Numbered from the stretch's first letter, positions 34,756 through 48,606 are shown. The stretch: 64,000 nucleotides of DNA from Listeria costaricensis (GCF_900183385.1 NZ_FXUT01000001.1:1-64000); one strand, 5' to 3'. A program made the numbers and translations. The notes: generated from the sequence alone by a model not told the origin.

Positions 34756-36549
34756 TTAGTCGAACATATCCGTGAGCATATCGCCGAGCCGCTCAGTAAA
34801 GCTGTAATTCCCCGCTAAATGCGTGGAGACCTGTTCGGCAGTTTGTAGTCTGTCTGTGATAATGGCATCTACATCTGCCCGCATATAGCGGCTGATCGTC
34901 TCTTCTGTGTTGGGCGTCCAGACAAATAGGTCCATGCCTTTTTGATGAGCCTGCTCGAGTAAGCGGTCACTATAGGAGAATTCTTCGATCACAAGGAAAT
35001 TTGCCTGTGTATCGACTAGATCGCCGATATTAAAGGGTACAATATAGCCAACTTTAAAGGGGACCTTTTTAGCAATCAGACCATTTACGACATTTTTGTC
35101 GAGAGACTGCACCATATAATCGTTTTCAACATGATGTTTTTTTAGCACCTCGACAAAACGGTCCAACATATCGGGGGACTCTTTGCCGTGCGGTTTGATC
35201 TCAATCAAGAGACGCAGCTGATTTTCTTTTGCTACTTCGATATAGGCATCCAGTGAAGGGATTTTGGCAGAGTGGCCGTCAGCTGAAACAGTAAGCTGTG
35301 TTAATTCCGCCAAGGTCATATCAGATACATTTTTATTGATTCCAGCTAGTCGACGCAGATTAAAATCATGCATGACGACGAATTGCTTATCCTTGGTCTG
35401 TTGGACGTCCATTTCAATATATGCTGGGTGATAGGGCTTGGCAGCTACAAGGGCGGGAATGGTATTTTCCACACCTTTTGCGACATACCCACGATGGGCA
35501 ATAATTTGCGTATGAGGCGTATACGTGACTTCATACATATAAAGAATATTGGCGCCCGCGAAAAAAACAAAGCCCAGTGTAGCAATCGTGACTACAGTTT
35601 TGCGAAATTTTTTCTGAGAAATGCGTTTGTGCTTGGGTCGTTCCGGGATCTCTATACCGCTTCCTTGTAGCCAAATTGCTGTCACCAGCTGGGCGAATAA
35701 GACCGTTGAAAGCCCGATAAAAGCAAATAATACACCTTCAGCCACCGTCAAGCTGAGTCCGGCTACAAATGGTGCGCTGCTTTGAAAAAAAGTATCAGCA
35801 ATGACTGTGGGTAGCAGGCAGATAAAAGTGGCTATTAGCGTGCAGAGTGACAGGAGAAACGTTAATAAGGCAATACTTAGCAGCGCCCGGAAAAATTGAC
35901 GACGCATCACCCGGAAGCTTTCGGCCATCGCTTGAAAAATCGTTCGTTCTTCCCGGTTGACAAAAATCGGCATTGTTAAAAGAAAGAACAGATTTAAAAT
36001 AAAAATAACCGCGAGTACGCCATAATAGAGAAGCTGTCCCCGGGTACTTTTCAAAAGTTCTTCTGTGATGAAATTCGGCAGCTGGATATTGTCACTGATG
36101 TTATTGCTGAGAAGGTGTCCGGCGAGCGGAATGATCAGAATAAAATAGAGGAGAAAAAGAAGCAGCTGGAAACTAAAGAGGTATTTGGCTTTATGTATGA
36201 GCTGGCGCACGAAAGATTTCCAAGTGAAAAAAAGCTGCATTTGGTGATGATAGGTCAGGAAAAAAATGGTCGTGTATTCGATGTAAATGATGATGAGTAG
36301 AAATAGAAGGGTGAGCAGTAAAAATAAAACGCTGAGCGGCTCCTTGAGAATCTGCCAAAAGTTGCTGTTCGTGAGACTTGAAAGGCCGGCAAACCGCAGT
36401 GTGTAGCGGAACAAAAACGTCAAGGTTGGCAGACAGACGAGCAGAAACAATCCTTGGATGAACAGAATGATTTTTAAATAATCACGCAAAAAATAACGTG
36501 TGTAAAAAAAGCTTTGGCTGAGTGGCCAGCCGATCTTGGCGTTTTTCAT
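34756..36549 (-). CDS. Membrane-anchored glycerophosphodiester phosphodiesterase
   Basis: A 597-residue fusion. The first about 335 residues hold eight or so hydrophobic helices matching the GPDPase membrane domain. The C-terminal GDPD TIM barrel has the catalytic IAHRGYVAKGVENT, the metal-binding EMDVQQTKD and VMHDFNLRR, then LLIEIKPHG and VWTPNTEETISRY. The barrel should cleave glycerophosphodiesters or lipoteichoic-acid-like polymers at the membrane. AAAAGGAG lies 9 bases before the ATG. Unlinked to glycerol uptake genes here. Confidence 0.9.
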   Translation of the reverse strand: MKNAKIGWPLSQSFFYTRYFLRDYLKIILFIQGLFLLVCLPTLTFLFRYTLRFAGLSSLTNSNFWQILKEPLSVLFLLLTLLFLLIIIYIEYTTIFFLTYHHQMQLFFTWKSFVRQLIHKAKYLFSFQLLLFLLYFILIIPLAGHLLSNNISDNIQLPNFITEELLKSTRGQLLYYGVLAVIFILNLFFLLTMPIFVNREERTIFQAMAESFRVMRRQFFRALLSIALLTFLLSLCTLIATFICLLPTVIADTFFQSSAPFVAGLSLTVAEGVLFAFIGLSTVLFAQLVTAIWLQGSGIEIPERPKHKRISQKKFRKTVVTIATLGFVFFAGANILYMYEVTYTPHTQIIAHRGYVAKGVENTIPALVAAKPYHPAYIEMDVQQTKDKQFVVMHDFNLRRLAGINKNVSDMTLAELTQLTVSADGHSAKIPSLDAYIEVAKENQLRLLIEIKPHGKESPDMLDRFVEVLKKHHVENDYMVQSLDKNVVNGLIAKKVPFKVGYIVPFNIGDLVDTQANFLVIEEFSYSDRLLEQAHQKGMDLFVWTPNTEETISRYMRADVDAIITDRLQTAEQVSTHLAGNYSFTERLGDMLTDMFD

Positions 36550-36741
36550 AGAAACGTGCTCCTTTTAAAATGCTCTTTTGATTATATACCCTTTTAGCAC
36601 TATCTAAAAGCTGAGCGGCCAGAAATTTTCCTTTTTGCATAAAAAAGCTTTTTTAATTAGCGCTTTTCTAGTAGAATAGAAAATGGTGGATAAAGATTTC
36701 GTTTCTTTTATCACGAAAAAGAATCAATATTGGAGGTTATT

Positions 36742-37470
36742 ATGGATACCCCAGAATATAAACGAGTAGTCCTTAAATTAAGTGGTGAAGCATTAGCGGG
36801 AAATGATGGTTTCGGTATTAATCCGAGCGTTGTCAATTCAATCTCCCGGCAAATCAAAGAAGTGGTAGAACTTGGCGTTGAGGTGGCCGTGGTAGTTGGC
36901 GGCGGTAATATCTGGCGTGGCAAACTTGGCAGTGAAATGGGAATGGATCGGGCGGCAGCCGATTATATGGGCATGCTTGCAACCGTCATGAATTCTCTTT
37001 CTTTGCAGGATGCATTAGAAAACATTGGTGTAGCAACGCGTGTGCAAACGTCGATTGATATGCGCCAAATCGCAGAGCCTTACATTCGACGCAAAGCCAT
37101 TCGTCATCTTGAAAAGGGGCGCGTAGTCATTTTTGCCGGCGGTACAGGGAATCCGTATTTCTCGACAGATACGACAGCAGCACTTCGGGCGGCAGAAATT
37201 GAAGCAGATGTCATCTTGATGGCTAAAAACAATGTGGATGGCGTTTATAATGCCGATCCAAAAATTGATGAAACAGCCGTTAAATATGATGAACTATCTT
37301 ATCTAGACGTCATTAAGGAAGGCCTTCAAGTCATGGATTCAACAGCTTCCTCGTTAAGTATGGATAACGATATTCCGCTTATCGTCTTTAGCTTTGAAGA
37401 ACAAGAAAATAATATCAAACGCGTCATTCTTGGCGAAAAAATTGGAACGACAGTTAGGGGGAACAAATAA
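36742..37470 (+). CDS. pyrH: Uridylate kinase
   Basis: Phosphorylates UMP to UDP, 242 residues. [11 protein letters not shown] (start) and [10 protein letters not shown] belong to the amino-acid-kinase family, followed by [18 protein letters not shown]. The ATG at 36742 follows TGGAGGT; an in-frame ATG at 36730 overlaps that site. It is coupled to frr through TAATG. Confidence 0.97.
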   Translation: MDTPEYKRVVLKLSGEALAGNDGFGINPSVVNSISRQIKEVVELGVEVAVVVGGGNIWRGKLGSEMGMDRAAADYMGMLATVMNSLSLQDALENIGVATRVQTSIDMRQIAEPYIRRKAIRHLEKGRVVIFAGGTGNPYFSTDTTAALRAAEIEADVILMAKNNVDGVYNADPKIDETAVKYDELSYLDVIKEGLQVMDSTASSLSMDNDIPLIVFSFEEQENNIKRVILGEKIGTTVRGNK

Positions 37471-38027
37471 TGAGTAAAGAAGTCTTACAAAAATCAAAAG
37501 AAAAAATGCAAAAAGCGGAACAAGCGCTTAGTCGCGAGTTAGGTACGATTCGTGCGGGCCGTGCGAATGCCTCACTGCTCGATCGAGTGACGGTGGATTA
37601 CTACGGTGCACCAACGCCTATCAATCAACTTGCTTCGATTACTGTACCAGAAGCACGTCTACTTATGATCACACCATTCGATAAAACCATCTTAGAAGAT
37701 ATTGAAAAAGCCATTTTCAAGGCGGATTTAGGCCTTTCACCAAATAATGACGGTTCTGTGATTCGTTTGGCGATTCCAGCACTTACAGAAGAACGTCGGA
37801 AAGAACTTGTAAAAGAAGTGAAAAAAGAAGCGGAAGAAGCAAAAGTAGCCATCCGCAACGTTCGTCGTGATGCCAACGATGAACTGAAAAAACTGGAAAA
37901 AGCAGGGGACATCACAGAAGACGATCTTCGTTCTTACGGAGAAGATGTCCAAAAATTAACTGATGACAGCATCAAGGAAATCGACCAAATTGCCAAAAGT
38001 AAAGAAGCGGAAATTATGGAAGTCTAG
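37470..38027 (+). CDS. frr: Ribosome recycling factor
   Basis: 185 residues, the same length as B. subtilis RRF, with [22 protein letters not shown] and [15 protein letters not shown]. It splits terminated ribosomes with EF-G. It shares a base with the pyrH stop codon. Confidence 0.98.
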   Translation: MSKEVLQKSKEKMQKAEQALSRELGTIRAGRANASLLDRVTVDYYGAPTPINQLASITVPEARLLMITPFDKTILEDIEKAIFKADLGLSPNNDGSVIRLAIPALTEERRKELVKEVKKEAEEAKVAIRNVRRDANDELKKLEKAGDITEDDLRSYGEDVQKLTDDSIKEIDQIAKSKEAEIMEV

Positions 38028-38054
38028 ATTTTCCAATAGGTGTACTTTTAGTTG

Positions 38055-38104
38055 AAAAAGCATTCCTTTTATTTCTCTTTATAAAGGGAGAGGGATGCTT
38101 TTTG
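38055..38104 (+). terminator. Terminator of frr
   Basis: AAAAAGCATTCC and GGGATGCTTTTT arms form a stem with an A+T-rich loop and T-tail. Confidence 0.75.
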
Positions 38105-38258
38105 TATTTCTATACAGAAGCCCCGTACAAGATGAAGCAGTTTTTCTCATGAAAATTTCATCTTCCACATGAAACTTTTAGTACATTAATAAAAGATTTT
38201 TTGTTATTATAAATTTAGATATGTGCAGGGAAGACGCATTTCTATTGGAGGATTTATG

Positions 38259-39017
38259 ATGTTTAAAAAGTTATTTGGACAAGATGAAAATCTGATAAAT
38301 GGTGAACTCTCACCGGAAATCCCGCTTCCAAAGCATGTGGCCGTGATTATGGACGGCAATGGCCGATGGGCGAAAAAGCGTTTCTTACCGCGTATTGCTG
38401 GGCATAAAGAGGGCATGAATGTGGTGAAAAAAATCACCCGTTATGCAAGCTCGCTTGGCATCCAGGTACTAACGTTGTATGCATTTTCAACAGAAAACTG
38501 GAAGCGCCCGACGGATGAAGTGGACTTTTTGATGAAGCTTCCGGTGGAGTTTTTTGATACATTTGTGCCGGAATTGATTGAGGAAAATGTGCGAGTGAAT
38601 GTGATGGGCTATCGTGATAATTTGCCCCCGCATACACTGCGATCTGTGGAAAAAGCAATTGCAGACACGGCACATTGTACGGGTCTTGTTCTCAATTTTG
38701 CGCTGAATTATGGCGGACGGGCGGAAATCCTGTCGGCAACAAGAGAAGCGATTCGTGCTCTTGAAGCAGCCGGAAAAAAGGCTGACGAAATTACAGAACA
38801 AGATATTGATCAGCATTTGATGAGTGCTGGACTAGGTGACCCCGATCTTTTGATTCGGACAAGTGGTGAGCTGCGGCTGAGTAATTTTATGCTGTGGCAG
38901 CTGGCGTACAGTGAATTCTATTTTACAGATACGCACTGGCCGGATTTTTCAGAAGAGGATTTTCTACTGGCAATGATTGACTATCAAAACCGGTCGCGCC
39001 GCTTCGGGGGCTTATAA
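38259..39017 (+). CDS. uppS: Undecaprenyl diphosphate synthase UppS
   Basis: Cis-prenyltransferase of 252 residues that makes the C55 carrier for cell-wall synthesis. HVAVIMDGNGRWAKKR, GHKEGMNVVKK, LYAFSTENWKRP and RTSGELRLSNFMLWQ are all conserved. Two ATG codons at 38256 and 38259 are possible; the second has better spacing from TTGGAGGA. Confidence 0.96.
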   Translation: MFKKLFGQDENLINGELSPEIPLPKHVAVIMDGNGRWAKKRFLPRIAGHKEGMNVVKKITRYASSLGIQVLTLYAFSTENWKRPTDEVDFLMKLPVEFFDTFVPELIEENVRVNVMGYRDNLPPHTLRSVEKAIADTAHCTGLVLNFALNYGGRAEILSATREAIRALEAAGKKADEITEQDIDQHLMSAGLGDPDLLIRTSGELRLSNFMLWQLAYSEFYFTDTHWPDFSEEDFLLAMIDYQNRSRRFGGL

Positions 39018-39034
39018 CAGGGGAGGACTTTTAG

Positions 39035-39823
39035 GTGAAAACAAGGATAATAACAGCAATCGTCGCACTCATCGTTTTCCTGCCGTTTGTGATTTACGGC
39101 GGTATTCCGTTTGAATTAATGAGTATTTTACTCGCAACGATTGCGCTTTACGAAATTTTACAAATGACCAAGCAGCCGATTTTTTCAGTCAATGGGATCG
39201 TGACGGTACTGTTGACTTGGCTGATTGTGGTGCCGGATCGCTATCTGGACTTTTTGACGGACTTTGGGCTGAACAAAATGGAGCTCATTTTTGTTGGCGT
39301 GGCACTGCTACTTGCCTATACGGTTTTTTCACGGAACAAGTTTCACTTTGATCAGGCGGGGATTGCCGTGCTTTCCTCGATTTATGTGGGACTAGGTTTT
39401 CATTATCTGGCGGATACGCGGAATGCTGGACTGGCGTTTGTCATCTTCGCCTTATTGATCGTTTGGTCGACAGATACGGGGGCCTATTTTATCGGACGTG
39501 CCATTGGCAAGCATAAACTCGCGCCGCATGTCAGCCCGAACAAGACGGTTGAAGGATTTATCGGTGGGATCGTTTGTGCACTTGTGATTGCAGGCGGTTT
39601 CTACTATTTCGCAGATCTACCCGGCAACTTGGCACTTATTTTCTTTGCACTGATTATTTTATCGATTTTTGGCCAGCTGGGCGATTTGGTAGAGTCAGCA
39701 TTGAAGCGGTTCTATGGCGTAAAAGATTCCGGAAAGATCTTACCCGGTCATGGCGGTATTCTAGATCGTTTTGACAGCTTACTTTTCGTGCTGCCATTAT
39801 TACATATACTTCAAATTATCTAG
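39035..39823 (+). CDS. cdsA: Phosphatidate cytidylyltransferase CdsA
   Basis: Makes CDP-diacylglycerol for phospholipid synthesis. The 262 residues have about eight hydrophobic segments and the C-terminal signature [21 protein letters not shown]-like pattern with the conserved Lys-Asp and His-Gly-Gly. It starts with GTG after GGGGAGG, 17 bases after uppS. Confidence 0.96.
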   Translation: MKTRIITAIVALIVFLPFVIYGGIPFELMSILLATIALYEILQMTKQPIFSVNGIVTVLLTWLIVVPDRYLDFLTDFGLNKMELIFVGVALLLAYTVFSRNKFHFDQAGIAVLSSIYVGLGFHYLADTRNAGLAFVIFALLIVWSTDTGAYFIGRAIGKHKLAPHVSPNKTVEGFIGGIVCALVIAGGFYYFADLPGNLALIFFALIILSIFGQLGDLVESALKRFYGVKDSGKILPGHGGILDRFDSLLFVLPLLHILQII

Positions 39824-39837
39824 ATGGAGATGTGAAA

Positions 39838-40980
39838 ATGAAAAAAATTATTTTGCTAGGCGCGACCGGCTCAATTGGAACACAAACGCTTGAAGTTGTT
39901 CGAGAACATGGGGAACATTTCGAGATTGCTGCCCTGTCTTTCGGTCGGAATATCCAGCTCGGTGAAAAAATTATACGGGAATTCAAACCGAAAAGAGTCA
40001 GCGTTCTGAGCAGACGGGATGCTGAAAAGTTGCGTGACGAATTTCCAGAAATCCAAATTTTCCATGGCTTAGACGGGCTTCGGGAAATTGCCCAAACAGA
40101 AAATGGCGAGCTGGTTTTAAATGCCGTGACTGGCAGTGTAGGATTGCTGCCTACGCTTGATGCGATTCGGGCGGGTAAAACGATTGCGCTTGCCAATAAA
40201 GAAACACTCGTGACAGCCGGACACCTCGTCATGGCTGAAGCGAAGAAGTATCAGGTGGATATTCTTCCAGTTGACAGTGAGCATTCAGCTATTTTCCAAG
40301 CGCTCAACGGGGAGAAGCGTTCAGAGGTCGACAAGTTGATTATTACAGCGAGTGGCGGTAGCTTCCGTGATAAGACGCGGGAAGAATTGAAAAATGTCAC
40401 AGTGGCCGAGGCGCTTTCACATCCTAACTGGAACATGGGCAACAAGCTGACGATTGATTCGGCGACGATGTTCAACAAGGGGCTAGAGGTCATTGAGGCG
40501 CACTGGTTGTACGGAATGCCCTATGAAGATATTGAAGTCGTGTTGCACCGGGAAAGTGTGGTGCATTCGATGGTTGCCTATGTGGACGGCAGTGTCATTG
40601 CACAACTTGGCATGCCAGATATGCGTATCCCTATCCAATATGCTTTGACGTATCCGGATCGCTTGCCACTTCATTTTAATGAACCGTTTGATATCACGCG
40701 TTACGGCGCGCTTCATTTTGAAAAAATTGATTTTGAGCGATTCAAGGCATTGAAATTAGCTTACAACGCTGGTAAAATAGGGGGCACAATGCCGACCGTT
40801 TTAAATGCAGCGAATGAGATCGCGGTGGCGGGCTTTTTGAATGGACAAGTGGCCTTTCATAATATTGAAGCGCTGGTTGAAAATGCCCTGAACCGACATG
40901 ATGTGATCGAAGCGCCGTCGCTTGATACAATTTTAGAGGTTGACAAAACAACGAGAGCATATGTAAAAACACTTTTATAG
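39838..40980 (+). CDS. dxr: 1-deoxy-D-xylulose 5-phosphate reductoisomerase
   Basis: Second enzyme of the MEP isoprenoid pathway, 380 residues. NADPH is bound by [12 protein letters not shown], and [19 protein letters not shown] and SHPNWNMG are catalytic and metal-site motifs. The ATG at 39838 is chosen over a GTG at 39832 because TGGAGA is 8 bases upstream. Its pathway supplies UppS and MenA with prenyl precursors. Confidence 0.96.
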   Translation: MKKIILLGATGSIGTQTLEVVREHGEHFEIAALSFGRNIQLGEKIIREFKPKRVSVLSRRDAEKLRDEFPEIQIFHGLDGLREIAQTENGELVLNAVTGSVGLLPTLDAIRAGKTIALANKETLVTAGHLVMAEAKKYQVDILPVDSEHSAIFQALNGEKRSEVDKLIITASGGSFRDKTREELKNVTVAEALSHPNWNMGNKLTIDSATMFNKGLEVIEAHWLYGMPYEDIEVVLHRESVVHSMVAYVDGSVIAQLGMPDMRIPIQYALTYPDRLPLHFNEPFDITRYGALHFEKIDFERFKALKLAYNAGKIGGTMPTVLNAANEIAVAGFLNGQVAFHNIEALVENALNRHDVIEAPSLDTILEVDKTTRAYVKTLL

Positions 40981-40992
40981 AGGTGAATCTAT

Positions 40993-42255
40993 TTGACAAC
41001 GATTATCGCGTTTGTTTTTGTCTTTGGTTTGATTGTCTTTTTCCACGAATTCGGGCACTTTCTTTTTGCGAAGAAATCCGGCATTCTTGTGAAAGATTTT
41101 TCGATTGGGTTTGGACCAAAGATTTTCGCTTACCGCAAGAAAGAAACTCAATATACGATTCGTCTTTTGCCAATCGGCGGTTTTGTCCGTATGGCAGGAG
41201 AGGATGGCGAGGAAATTTCACTCAAACCGGGTTTCCGGGTTGGTCTGGAACTTTCGCCGGATGAAAAAGTCAAAAAAATCATCGTAAACGGCAAGGATCA
41301 ATATGTCAATGCGCAACCGATCGAAGTTGCAGAGGCGGATCTTGAAAAGGAGCTCTATATTGAGGGCTTTGAAGATTATGATGAAACAAAGAAAGTGCGT
41401 TATGAAGTAGCGAGAGACTGTATGGTCATTGATGGCAAAATCGAAACGCTGATCACGCCTTATGATCGTTCATTCGGTGCCAAATCGCTGGGCAAGCGGG
41501 CAATGACGATTTTTGCAGGACCGCTGTTTAACTTTGTCTTGGCAATTCTTATCTTTACTGTTTTAGCCTTTGCGCAGGGTAGTGTGCCAATTGATGATAG
41601 TCAGATCGGGAAAGTGATGGATGACAGTCCTGCACAGGCAGCCGGTCTGAAAGAAGGGGACAAAGTACTGTCGATTGATGGCAAGAGCATGGATTCTTGG
41701 ACGGACATCGTGAATACCGTTTCGGCAAGTCCGGGCAAAACGTTGGACTTTAAAATTGATCGAGACGGCAAAACGCAAGATATTCAAGTAAAACCAGATA
41801 CGGAAAAGCAAGACGGCGAGAAAGTCGGGAAAATCGGTGTTGCCCAACCAACAACGGATTCCTTCTTGACGAAAATTACCTATGGATTTACACAGACGTG
41901 GTTCTGGATTGTCCAGATGTTCACTATTTTGGGGAACATGATTACGGGCGGATTTTCACTGGACATGCTGGCTGGCCCGGTCGGGATTTATACGAGTACC
42001 GAACAGGTTGTCAGCTACGGCTTCCTTACTTTGTTGAACTGGACAGCCGTATTAAGTATCAACTTGGGTATCGTCAACTTGCTACCACTTCCGGCGCTGG
42101 ACGGGGGACGTTTGATGTTCTTCGGCTATGAGCTGGTTCGCGGCAAACCAGTCGATCCGAAAAAAGAAGGGATTATTCATTTCATTGGTTTTGCGCTGTT
42201 GATGGTTCTGATGATCTTAGTGACCTGGAACGATATTCAACGAGCCTTTTTCTAA
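40993..42255 (+). CDS. rseP: Site-2 metalloprotease RseP (RasP)
   Basis: A 420-residue intramembrane zinc metalloprotease. HExxH is seen in [11 protein letters not shown] near the N-terminus, the central PDZ domain is about residues 180-275 ([18 protein letters not shown]), and [13 protein letters not shown] gives the third metal ligand. It cleaves anti-sigma factors and signal-peptide remnants. The start is TTG, with AGGTGA 6 bases upstream. Confidence 0.95.
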   Translation: MTTIIAFVFVFGLIVFFHEFGHFLFAKKSGILVKDFSIGFGPKIFAYRKKETQYTIRLLPIGGFVRMAGEDGEEISLKPGFRVGLELSPDEKVKKIIVNGKDQYVNAQPIEVAEADLEKELYIEGFEDYDETKKVRYEVARDCMVIDGKIETLITPYDRSFGAKSLGKRAMTIFAGPLFNFVLAILIFTVLAFAQGSVPIDDSQIGKVMDDSPAQAAGLKEGDKVLSIDGKSMDSWTDIVNTVSASPGKTLDFKIDRDGKTQDIQVKPDTEKQDGEKVGKIGVAQPTTDSFLTKITYGFTQTWFWIVQMFTILGNMITGGFSLDMLAGPVGIYTSTEQVVSYGFLTLLNWTAVLSINLGIVNLLPLPALDGGRLMFFGYELVRGKPVDPKKEGIIHFIGFALLMVLMILVTWNDIQRAFF

Positions 42256-42265
42256 CAGGAACAGT

Positions 42266-42293
42266 CGGACGGTAGTCACTACCGTCCGTTTTT
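42266..42293 (+). terminator. Terminator between rseP and proS
   Basis: A perfect 10-bp stem, CGGACGGTAG with CTACCGTCCG, three-base loop, then TTTTT. Confidence 0.9.
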
Positions 42294-42334
42294 AGGGGAA
42301 ATGGAGTTTAAAAAAAATTAGGGAGTGTTTTTAG

Positions 42335-44041
<1,707 letters not shown>

Positions 44042-44068
44042 TTTTTTCGTGTAAAATAGATAGGAACA

Positions 44069-44103
44069 GAAAAAGTACCTTTGCTTTGCCTGGGTACTTT
44101 TTC
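44069..44103 (+). terminator. Terminator between proS and polC
   Basis: GAAAAAGTACC (44069-44079) pairs with GGGTACTTTTTC (44092-44103), with T-run in the 3' arm. Confidence 0.8.
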
Positions 44104-44124
44104 AAATGGAAGGGGTGACAGAGA

Positions 44125-47100
44125 TTGAGCGCTTCAAATGAAGAAAAACAAGAACGTTTTAAGCTGCTACTCGAGCAGATCGGACTAAGTGGGATGACAC
44201 AATTTGCCGACTTTACCGAACATACGATGATTCAAAAACTCGTTGCCGATAAAGCGAATAAGATTTGGCAATTTCATTTAGAAACATCGCAGATTTTTCC
44301 TGCTGAACTTTTTCAAATGATTGAAACAGGGATGCAGCGGGCTTTTTCGGAGATTGCCCAAACTGAACTGATTATTTCGCCGCGTGAAGCCCGTTTATCG
44401 GAAGAGCTGCTGCAGGCATACTGGAATAGGATTATTGAACCGATTTTTAAGTCCTCGCCAATGATTGGGCAAGTTTTGATGGAGCAGAAACCGGTTTTAG
44501 AGGATCCGCATTTTTTAACAATCAATGTGCATAACGAAATGGAGCAGACAAAAATTGCGCAAAGTTTCCAAACACCGATTTTAGAAAGTTATCAGGCAAA
44601 GGGATTTCCACGGCTAGCGATGCGAATGAAAATTTTGGATCCTTCTGAAACCGATGCCTACAAAGCTTTTGCAGAAGCTAAACAGAAAGAAGATCAGGAA
44701 AAGGCACAGCAAGCGGTTCAAGTCATGCAAAAACGGCAGATGGAGGCTGCAAACGGCGATGTCCAAGCAGCACCTTTAGACGGACCTTTCCAAATCGGCT
44801 ATCGTATCAAGGACGATGAAGAAGTGAAACGGTTAGGCGATATTTATGACGAGGAGCGCCGTATTACCGTGCAGGGCTATATTTTTGCAACAGAGATTCG
44901 GGAGCTGCGTAGCGGTCGAAGTTTGCTGCAATTTAAAATTACAGACTACACGAGTTCCATGATTATTAAAATGTTTTCGCGTGACAATGATGATGCCGCC
45001 ATGTTCCAAAACCTGAAAAAAGGCATGTGGGTTAAAGTGCGCGGCAGTGTTCAAAATGATACGTTTGTACGGGATTTGATCATGATGGCGCAGGATATTA
45101 ATGAGATCCAACCAGTTGTGCGTAAAGATACAGCTGAAGAAAAACGGGTCGAACTGCATCTTCATACGCAAATGAGTCAAATGGATGCCACCAATTCGAT
45201 CAGTGATCTGGTGAAGCAGGCGGCTGATTGGGGACATCCGGCGATCGCACTGACAGACCATTCGGTGGCTCAGTCCTTCCCGGAAGCCTATGCAGCCGGC
45301 CAGAAGAACGGTGTCAAAATTATTTACGGAATTGAGGCCAATCTGATTGATGATGGCGTTCCAATCGCCTATAATGACCGGCCAATCGGGCTGGAAGATG
45401 CGACCTATGTGGTATTCGACGTGGAAACCACCGGGCTGTCGGCCGTTTATGATACGATCATCGAGCTGGCGGGTGTCAAAATGGTGAATGGGGAAGTCGT
45501 GGACAAATTTGAAGCCTTTATTGATCCGGGTCATCCACTTTCAGCCACTACAATTAATTTGACCGGGATTACAGATGATATGGTAAAAGGCTCCGATCCG
45601 ATTGAAGTCGTTTTGCAGAATTTTAAAGACTGGGCAGGAGATGGCATTTTAGTGGCCCACAATGCTTCTTTTGATATGGGCTTTATCAATACAGCATTCA
45701 GCAAGGTGGGCATTCCGGAAGCCGACAATGCGGTCATTGATACACTCGAGCTAGCGCGGTTCTTATATCCGCACTTTAAAAATCACCGTTTGAATACGCT
45801 GACCAAGAAGTTCAATATTATTCTAGAACAGCATCACCGGGCGATTTTTGATGCAGAAGCGACAGCCTATCTTGCTTGGAAGCTCATCAAGGATGCCAAA
45901 GAAATGCATCAAATCGACATGCACGACCGTTTGAATGATTATATGGGGGAAGGGGATGCCTATAAGCGTGCCCGGCCGTTCCACGCGACCATCTATGCCA
46001 AAACAGCGGATGGACTTAAAAATCTTTTCAAACTGATTACCATGTCAAATATTGATTATTTTTACCGAGTGCCAAGAATTCCGCGCTCTCAGCTGAAAAA
46101 ACTGCGTGAGGGACTGATCATCGGGACAGCTTGTAGCAGCGGTGAACTTTTTGAAGCGATGATGCAAAAAGGCATGCAGGAAGCAGAACGTGTAGCGGGC
46201 TTTTATGATTTTATTGAAGTACAACCCAAACCCGTCTATGCACCGCTGATCGAACGGGAGCTTGTTCGTGATAACAAGGCGCTGGAAGAAATTATCAAAA
46301 ATATCGTCAAAGTTGGCGAAAAAACCGGCAAGCCAGTTGTGGCAACCGGCAACGTGCATTATAAAGATCCAAATGATAAGATTTACCGCAAGATCCTGAT
46401 TCATTCAATGGGTGGGGCCAATCCGCTAAACCGGACGGAGCTACCAGATGTGCATTTCCGGACAACGAATGAAATGCTCGATGAATTTTCTTTCCTTGGC
46501 AAGGAAAAAGCACATGAGATCGTGGTGACCAATGCGAATTTGGTTGCTGACTGGATAGAAGAGCTGAAGCCGATTAAGGACGAGCTTTATACGCCGAAGA
46601 TCGAAGGGGCGGAAGAGGAAGTCCGCAATATGAGTTATGAAATGGCGCACAAGCTGTATGGAGAGGAATTGCCAGAAATCGTGGAAGCACGGCTTGAAAA
46701 AGAACTGAAAAGTATCATCGGACATGGTTTTGCCGTGATCTACCTCATTTCTCATAAGCTCGTTAAAAAATCATTGAATGACGGCTACTTGGTTGGTTCG
46801 CGGGGATCAGTCGGTTCCTCTTTTGTTGCGACCATGACAGAGATCACCGAAGTCAACCCACTTCCGCCACATTACTTGTGTCCAAAATGTAAGCACTCGG
46901 AGTTCTTCAATGATGGTTCCATTGGTTCCGGTTTTGACCTCGAGGATAAAGAGTGCCCGCACTGTGGGACTCCGCTCAAAAAAGAAGGGCAGGATATTCC
47001 ATTTGAAACGTTCCTAGGTTTCAAAGGAGACAAGGTACCCGATATCGATCTGAACTTTTCCGGTGACTATCAGCCAGTTGCCCATGCCTATACAAAAGAG

Positions 47101-48459
47101 ATTTTCGGTGAAGATTACGTCTATCGTGCTGGAACCATCGGAACCGTTGCAGAAAAAACGGCCTTTGGTTATGTCCGGAATTACGAACGCGATATGAATA
47201 TGAACATCCGCGGTGCTGAAATTGATCGGCTTGTGGCAGGTTGTACGGGTGTCAAACGGACAACTGGGCAGCACCCAGGCGGGATTATTGTTATTCCAGA
47301 TTATATGGATGTATATGATTTCACCCCCGTCCAATTTCCAGCAGATGCAACGGACTCTGAATGGAAAACGACTCACTTTGACTTTCACTCGATCCATGAT
47401 AATGTCCTCAAATTAGATATACTTGGACACGATGATCCGACCGCGATTCGGATGCTGCAAGATTTGAGCGGAATTGATCCTAAAACGATTCCAACCGATG
47501 ATGAAGGTGTCATGAGTTTGTTCGGTTCAACAGAGGCGCTGGGTGTGAAACCAGCAGACATTGATTCAAAAACCGGCACGCTCGGCATTCCAGAATTCGG
47601 GACACGTTTTGTTCGTCAAATGCTGGAACAGACAAAACCGACCACGTTCTCTGAGCTGGTGCAAATTTCTGGACTTTCACACGGGACGGATGTTTGGCTG
47701 GGAAATGCAGAGGAACTGATCAAAAATAACATTTGTGAGCTGCCAGATGTTATTGGCTGTCGGGATGATATCATGGTATTCCTGATCTATCAAGGTCTCG
47801 ACAGTTCGCTAGCCTTTAAAATCATGGAATCTGTTCGGAAAGGGAAAGGTCTGACGGAAGAAATGGAAGAAGCGATGATTGCCAACAAGGTGCCCAATTG
47901 GTACATCGATTCTTGTAAAAAAATCAAGTACATGTTCCCGAAAGCCCATGCGGCTGCTTACGTACTGATGGCCGTGCGGATTGCGTACTTCAAAGTCCAT
48001 CATCCGCTTTATTTCTATGCGACGTACTTTTCCGTTCGTGCGGATGATTTCGATTTGACGGCGATGGTCAACGGTCGCGAAGCCGTAAAAGCAGTCATGA
48101 AAGAGATCAATGATAAAGGACTGGAAGCTTCCACCAAAGAAAAAAACCTTTTGACCGTGCTGGAACTGGCAAATGAAATGCTTGCCCGCGGCTTCAAATT
48201 CCAAAAAGTCGACCTGTATAAATCAAAAGCAGATGAATTTGTGATTGAAGATGATTCACTGATTCCGCCGTTTAATGCGATCCCATCCCTTGGAACCAAC
48301 GTCGCGAAGCAAATCGTGGCAGCACGCGAAGATGGCGAGTTTCTCTCCAAAGAGGATCTGCAGCAGCGCGGAAAAGTATCCAAGACGATTATTCAGTATA
48401 TGGATGATCAAGGTTGCCTTGACGGATTGCCTGATCAAAATCAGCTGTCACTTTTCTAG
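44125..48459 (+). CDS. polC: DNA polymerase III alpha subunit PolC
   Basis: Gram-positive replicative polymerase, 1444 residues. In order: N-terminal domain, OB fold near 240-330, PHP domain with [14 protein letters not shown] split around the DEDDh exonuclease ([11 protein letters not shown], with [11 protein letters not shown] later), zinc finger [16 protein letters not shown], then palm and finger motifs such as [13 protein letters not shown]. The start is TTG with AGGGGTGA at proper spacing. It sits between proS and rimP, as in Bacillus and Listeria. Confidence 0.97.
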   Translation: MSASNEEKQERFKLLLEQIGLSGMTQFADFTEHTMIQKLVADKANKIWQFHLETSQIFPAELFQMIETGMQRAFSEIAQTELIISPREARLSEELLQAYWNRIIEPIFKSSPMIGQVLMEQKPVLEDPHFLTINVHNEMEQTKIAQSFQTPILESYQAKGFPRLAMRMKILDPSETDAYKAFAEAKQKEDQEKAQQAVQVMQKRQMEAANGDVQAAPLDGPFQIGYRIKDDEEVKRLGDIYDEERRITVQGYIFATEIRELRSGRSLLQFKITDYTSSMIIKMFSRDNDDAAMFQNLKKGMWVKVRGSVQNDTFVRDLIMMAQDINEIQPVVRKDTAEEKRVELHLHTQMSQMDATNSISDLVKQAADWGHPAIALTDHSVAQSFPEAYAAGQKNGVKIIYGIEANLIDDGVPIAYNDRPIGLEDATYVVFDVETTGLSAVYDTIIELAGVKMVNGEVVDKFEAFIDPGHPLSATTINLTGITDDMVKGSDPIEVVLQNFKDWAGDGILVAHNASFDMGFINTAFSKVGIPEADNAVIDTLELARFLYPHFKNHRLNTLTKKFNIILEQHHRAIFDAEATAYLAWKLIKDAKEMHQIDMHDRLNDYMGEGDAYKRARPFHATIYAKTADGLKNLFKLITMSNIDYFYRVPRIPRSQLKKLREGLIIGTACSSGELFEAMMQKGMQEAERVAGFYDFIEVQPKPVYAPLIERELVRDNKALEEIIKNIVKVGEKTGKPVVATGNVHYKDPNDKIYRKILIHSMGGANPLNRTELPDVHFRTTNEMLDEFSFLGKEKAHEIVVTNANLVADWIEELKPIKDELYTPKIEGAEEEVRNMSYEMAHKLYGEELPEIVEARLEKELKSIIGHGFAVIYLISHKLVKKSLNDGYLVGSRGSVGSSFVATMTEITEVNPLPPHYLCPKCKHSEFFNDGSIGSGFDLEDKECPHCGTPLKKEGQDIPFETFLGFKGDKVPDIDLNFSGDYQPVAHAYTKEIFGEDYVYRAGTIGTVAEKTAFGYVRNYERDMNMNIRGAEIDRLVAGCTGVKRTTGQHPGGIIVIPDYMDVYDFTPVQFPADATDSEWKTTHFDFHSIHDNVLKLDILGHDDPTAIRMLQDLSGIDPKTIPTDDEGVMSLFGSTEALGVKPADIDSKTGTLGIPEFGTRFVRQMLEQTKPTTFSELVQISGLSHGTDVWLGNAEELIKNNICELPDVIGCRDDIMVFLIYQGLDSSLAFKIMESVRKGKGLTEEMEEAMIANKVPNWYIDSCKKIKYMFPKAHAAAYVLMAVRIAYFKVHHPLYFYATYFSVRADDFDLTAMVNGREAVKAVMKEINDKGLEASTKEKNLLTVLELANEMLARGFKFQKVDLYKSKADEFVIEDDSLIPPFNAIPSLGTNVAKQIVAAREDGEFLSKEDLQQRGKVSKTIIQYMDDQGCLDGLPDQNQLSLF

Positions 48460-48471
48460 AAACCGCCTAAT

Positions 48472-48500
48472 TTGCTTAATTTCAGAGTTTGTGATAGAAT
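48472..48500 (+). promoter_or_regulatory. Promoter of the rimP-nusA-infB operon
   Basis: TTGCTT (48472-48477), a 17-base spacer and TAGAAT (48495-48500) with an upstream TGA (extended -10). Confidence 0.72.
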
Positions 48501-48529
48501 AATTAAAGTAATACTACGATAACTCAGCC

Positions 48530-48560
48530 AAGAGTGGGCAATTGCCCACTCTTTCGTTTT
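48530..48560 (+). terminator. Hairpin in rimP leader (attenuator-like)
   Basis: A 24-base perfect palindrome (48530-48553) folds into a hairpin with arms AAGAGTGGGC and GCCCACTCTT around AATT, followed by CGTTTT. It could be a terminator or processing site between promoter and rimP. Confidence 0.6.
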
Positions 48561-48606
48561 GCAACAAGCAACTAACTGGCAGAGCGTATCTTTTAAGGAG
48601 GCTCTA

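Noticed and set aside
44833-45534. 233-codon open frame antisense to polC
   Set aside because: The sense frame encodes conserved PHP and exonuclease motifs; the antisense frame looks like a shadow, rich in His, Arg and Ile without domain signals.
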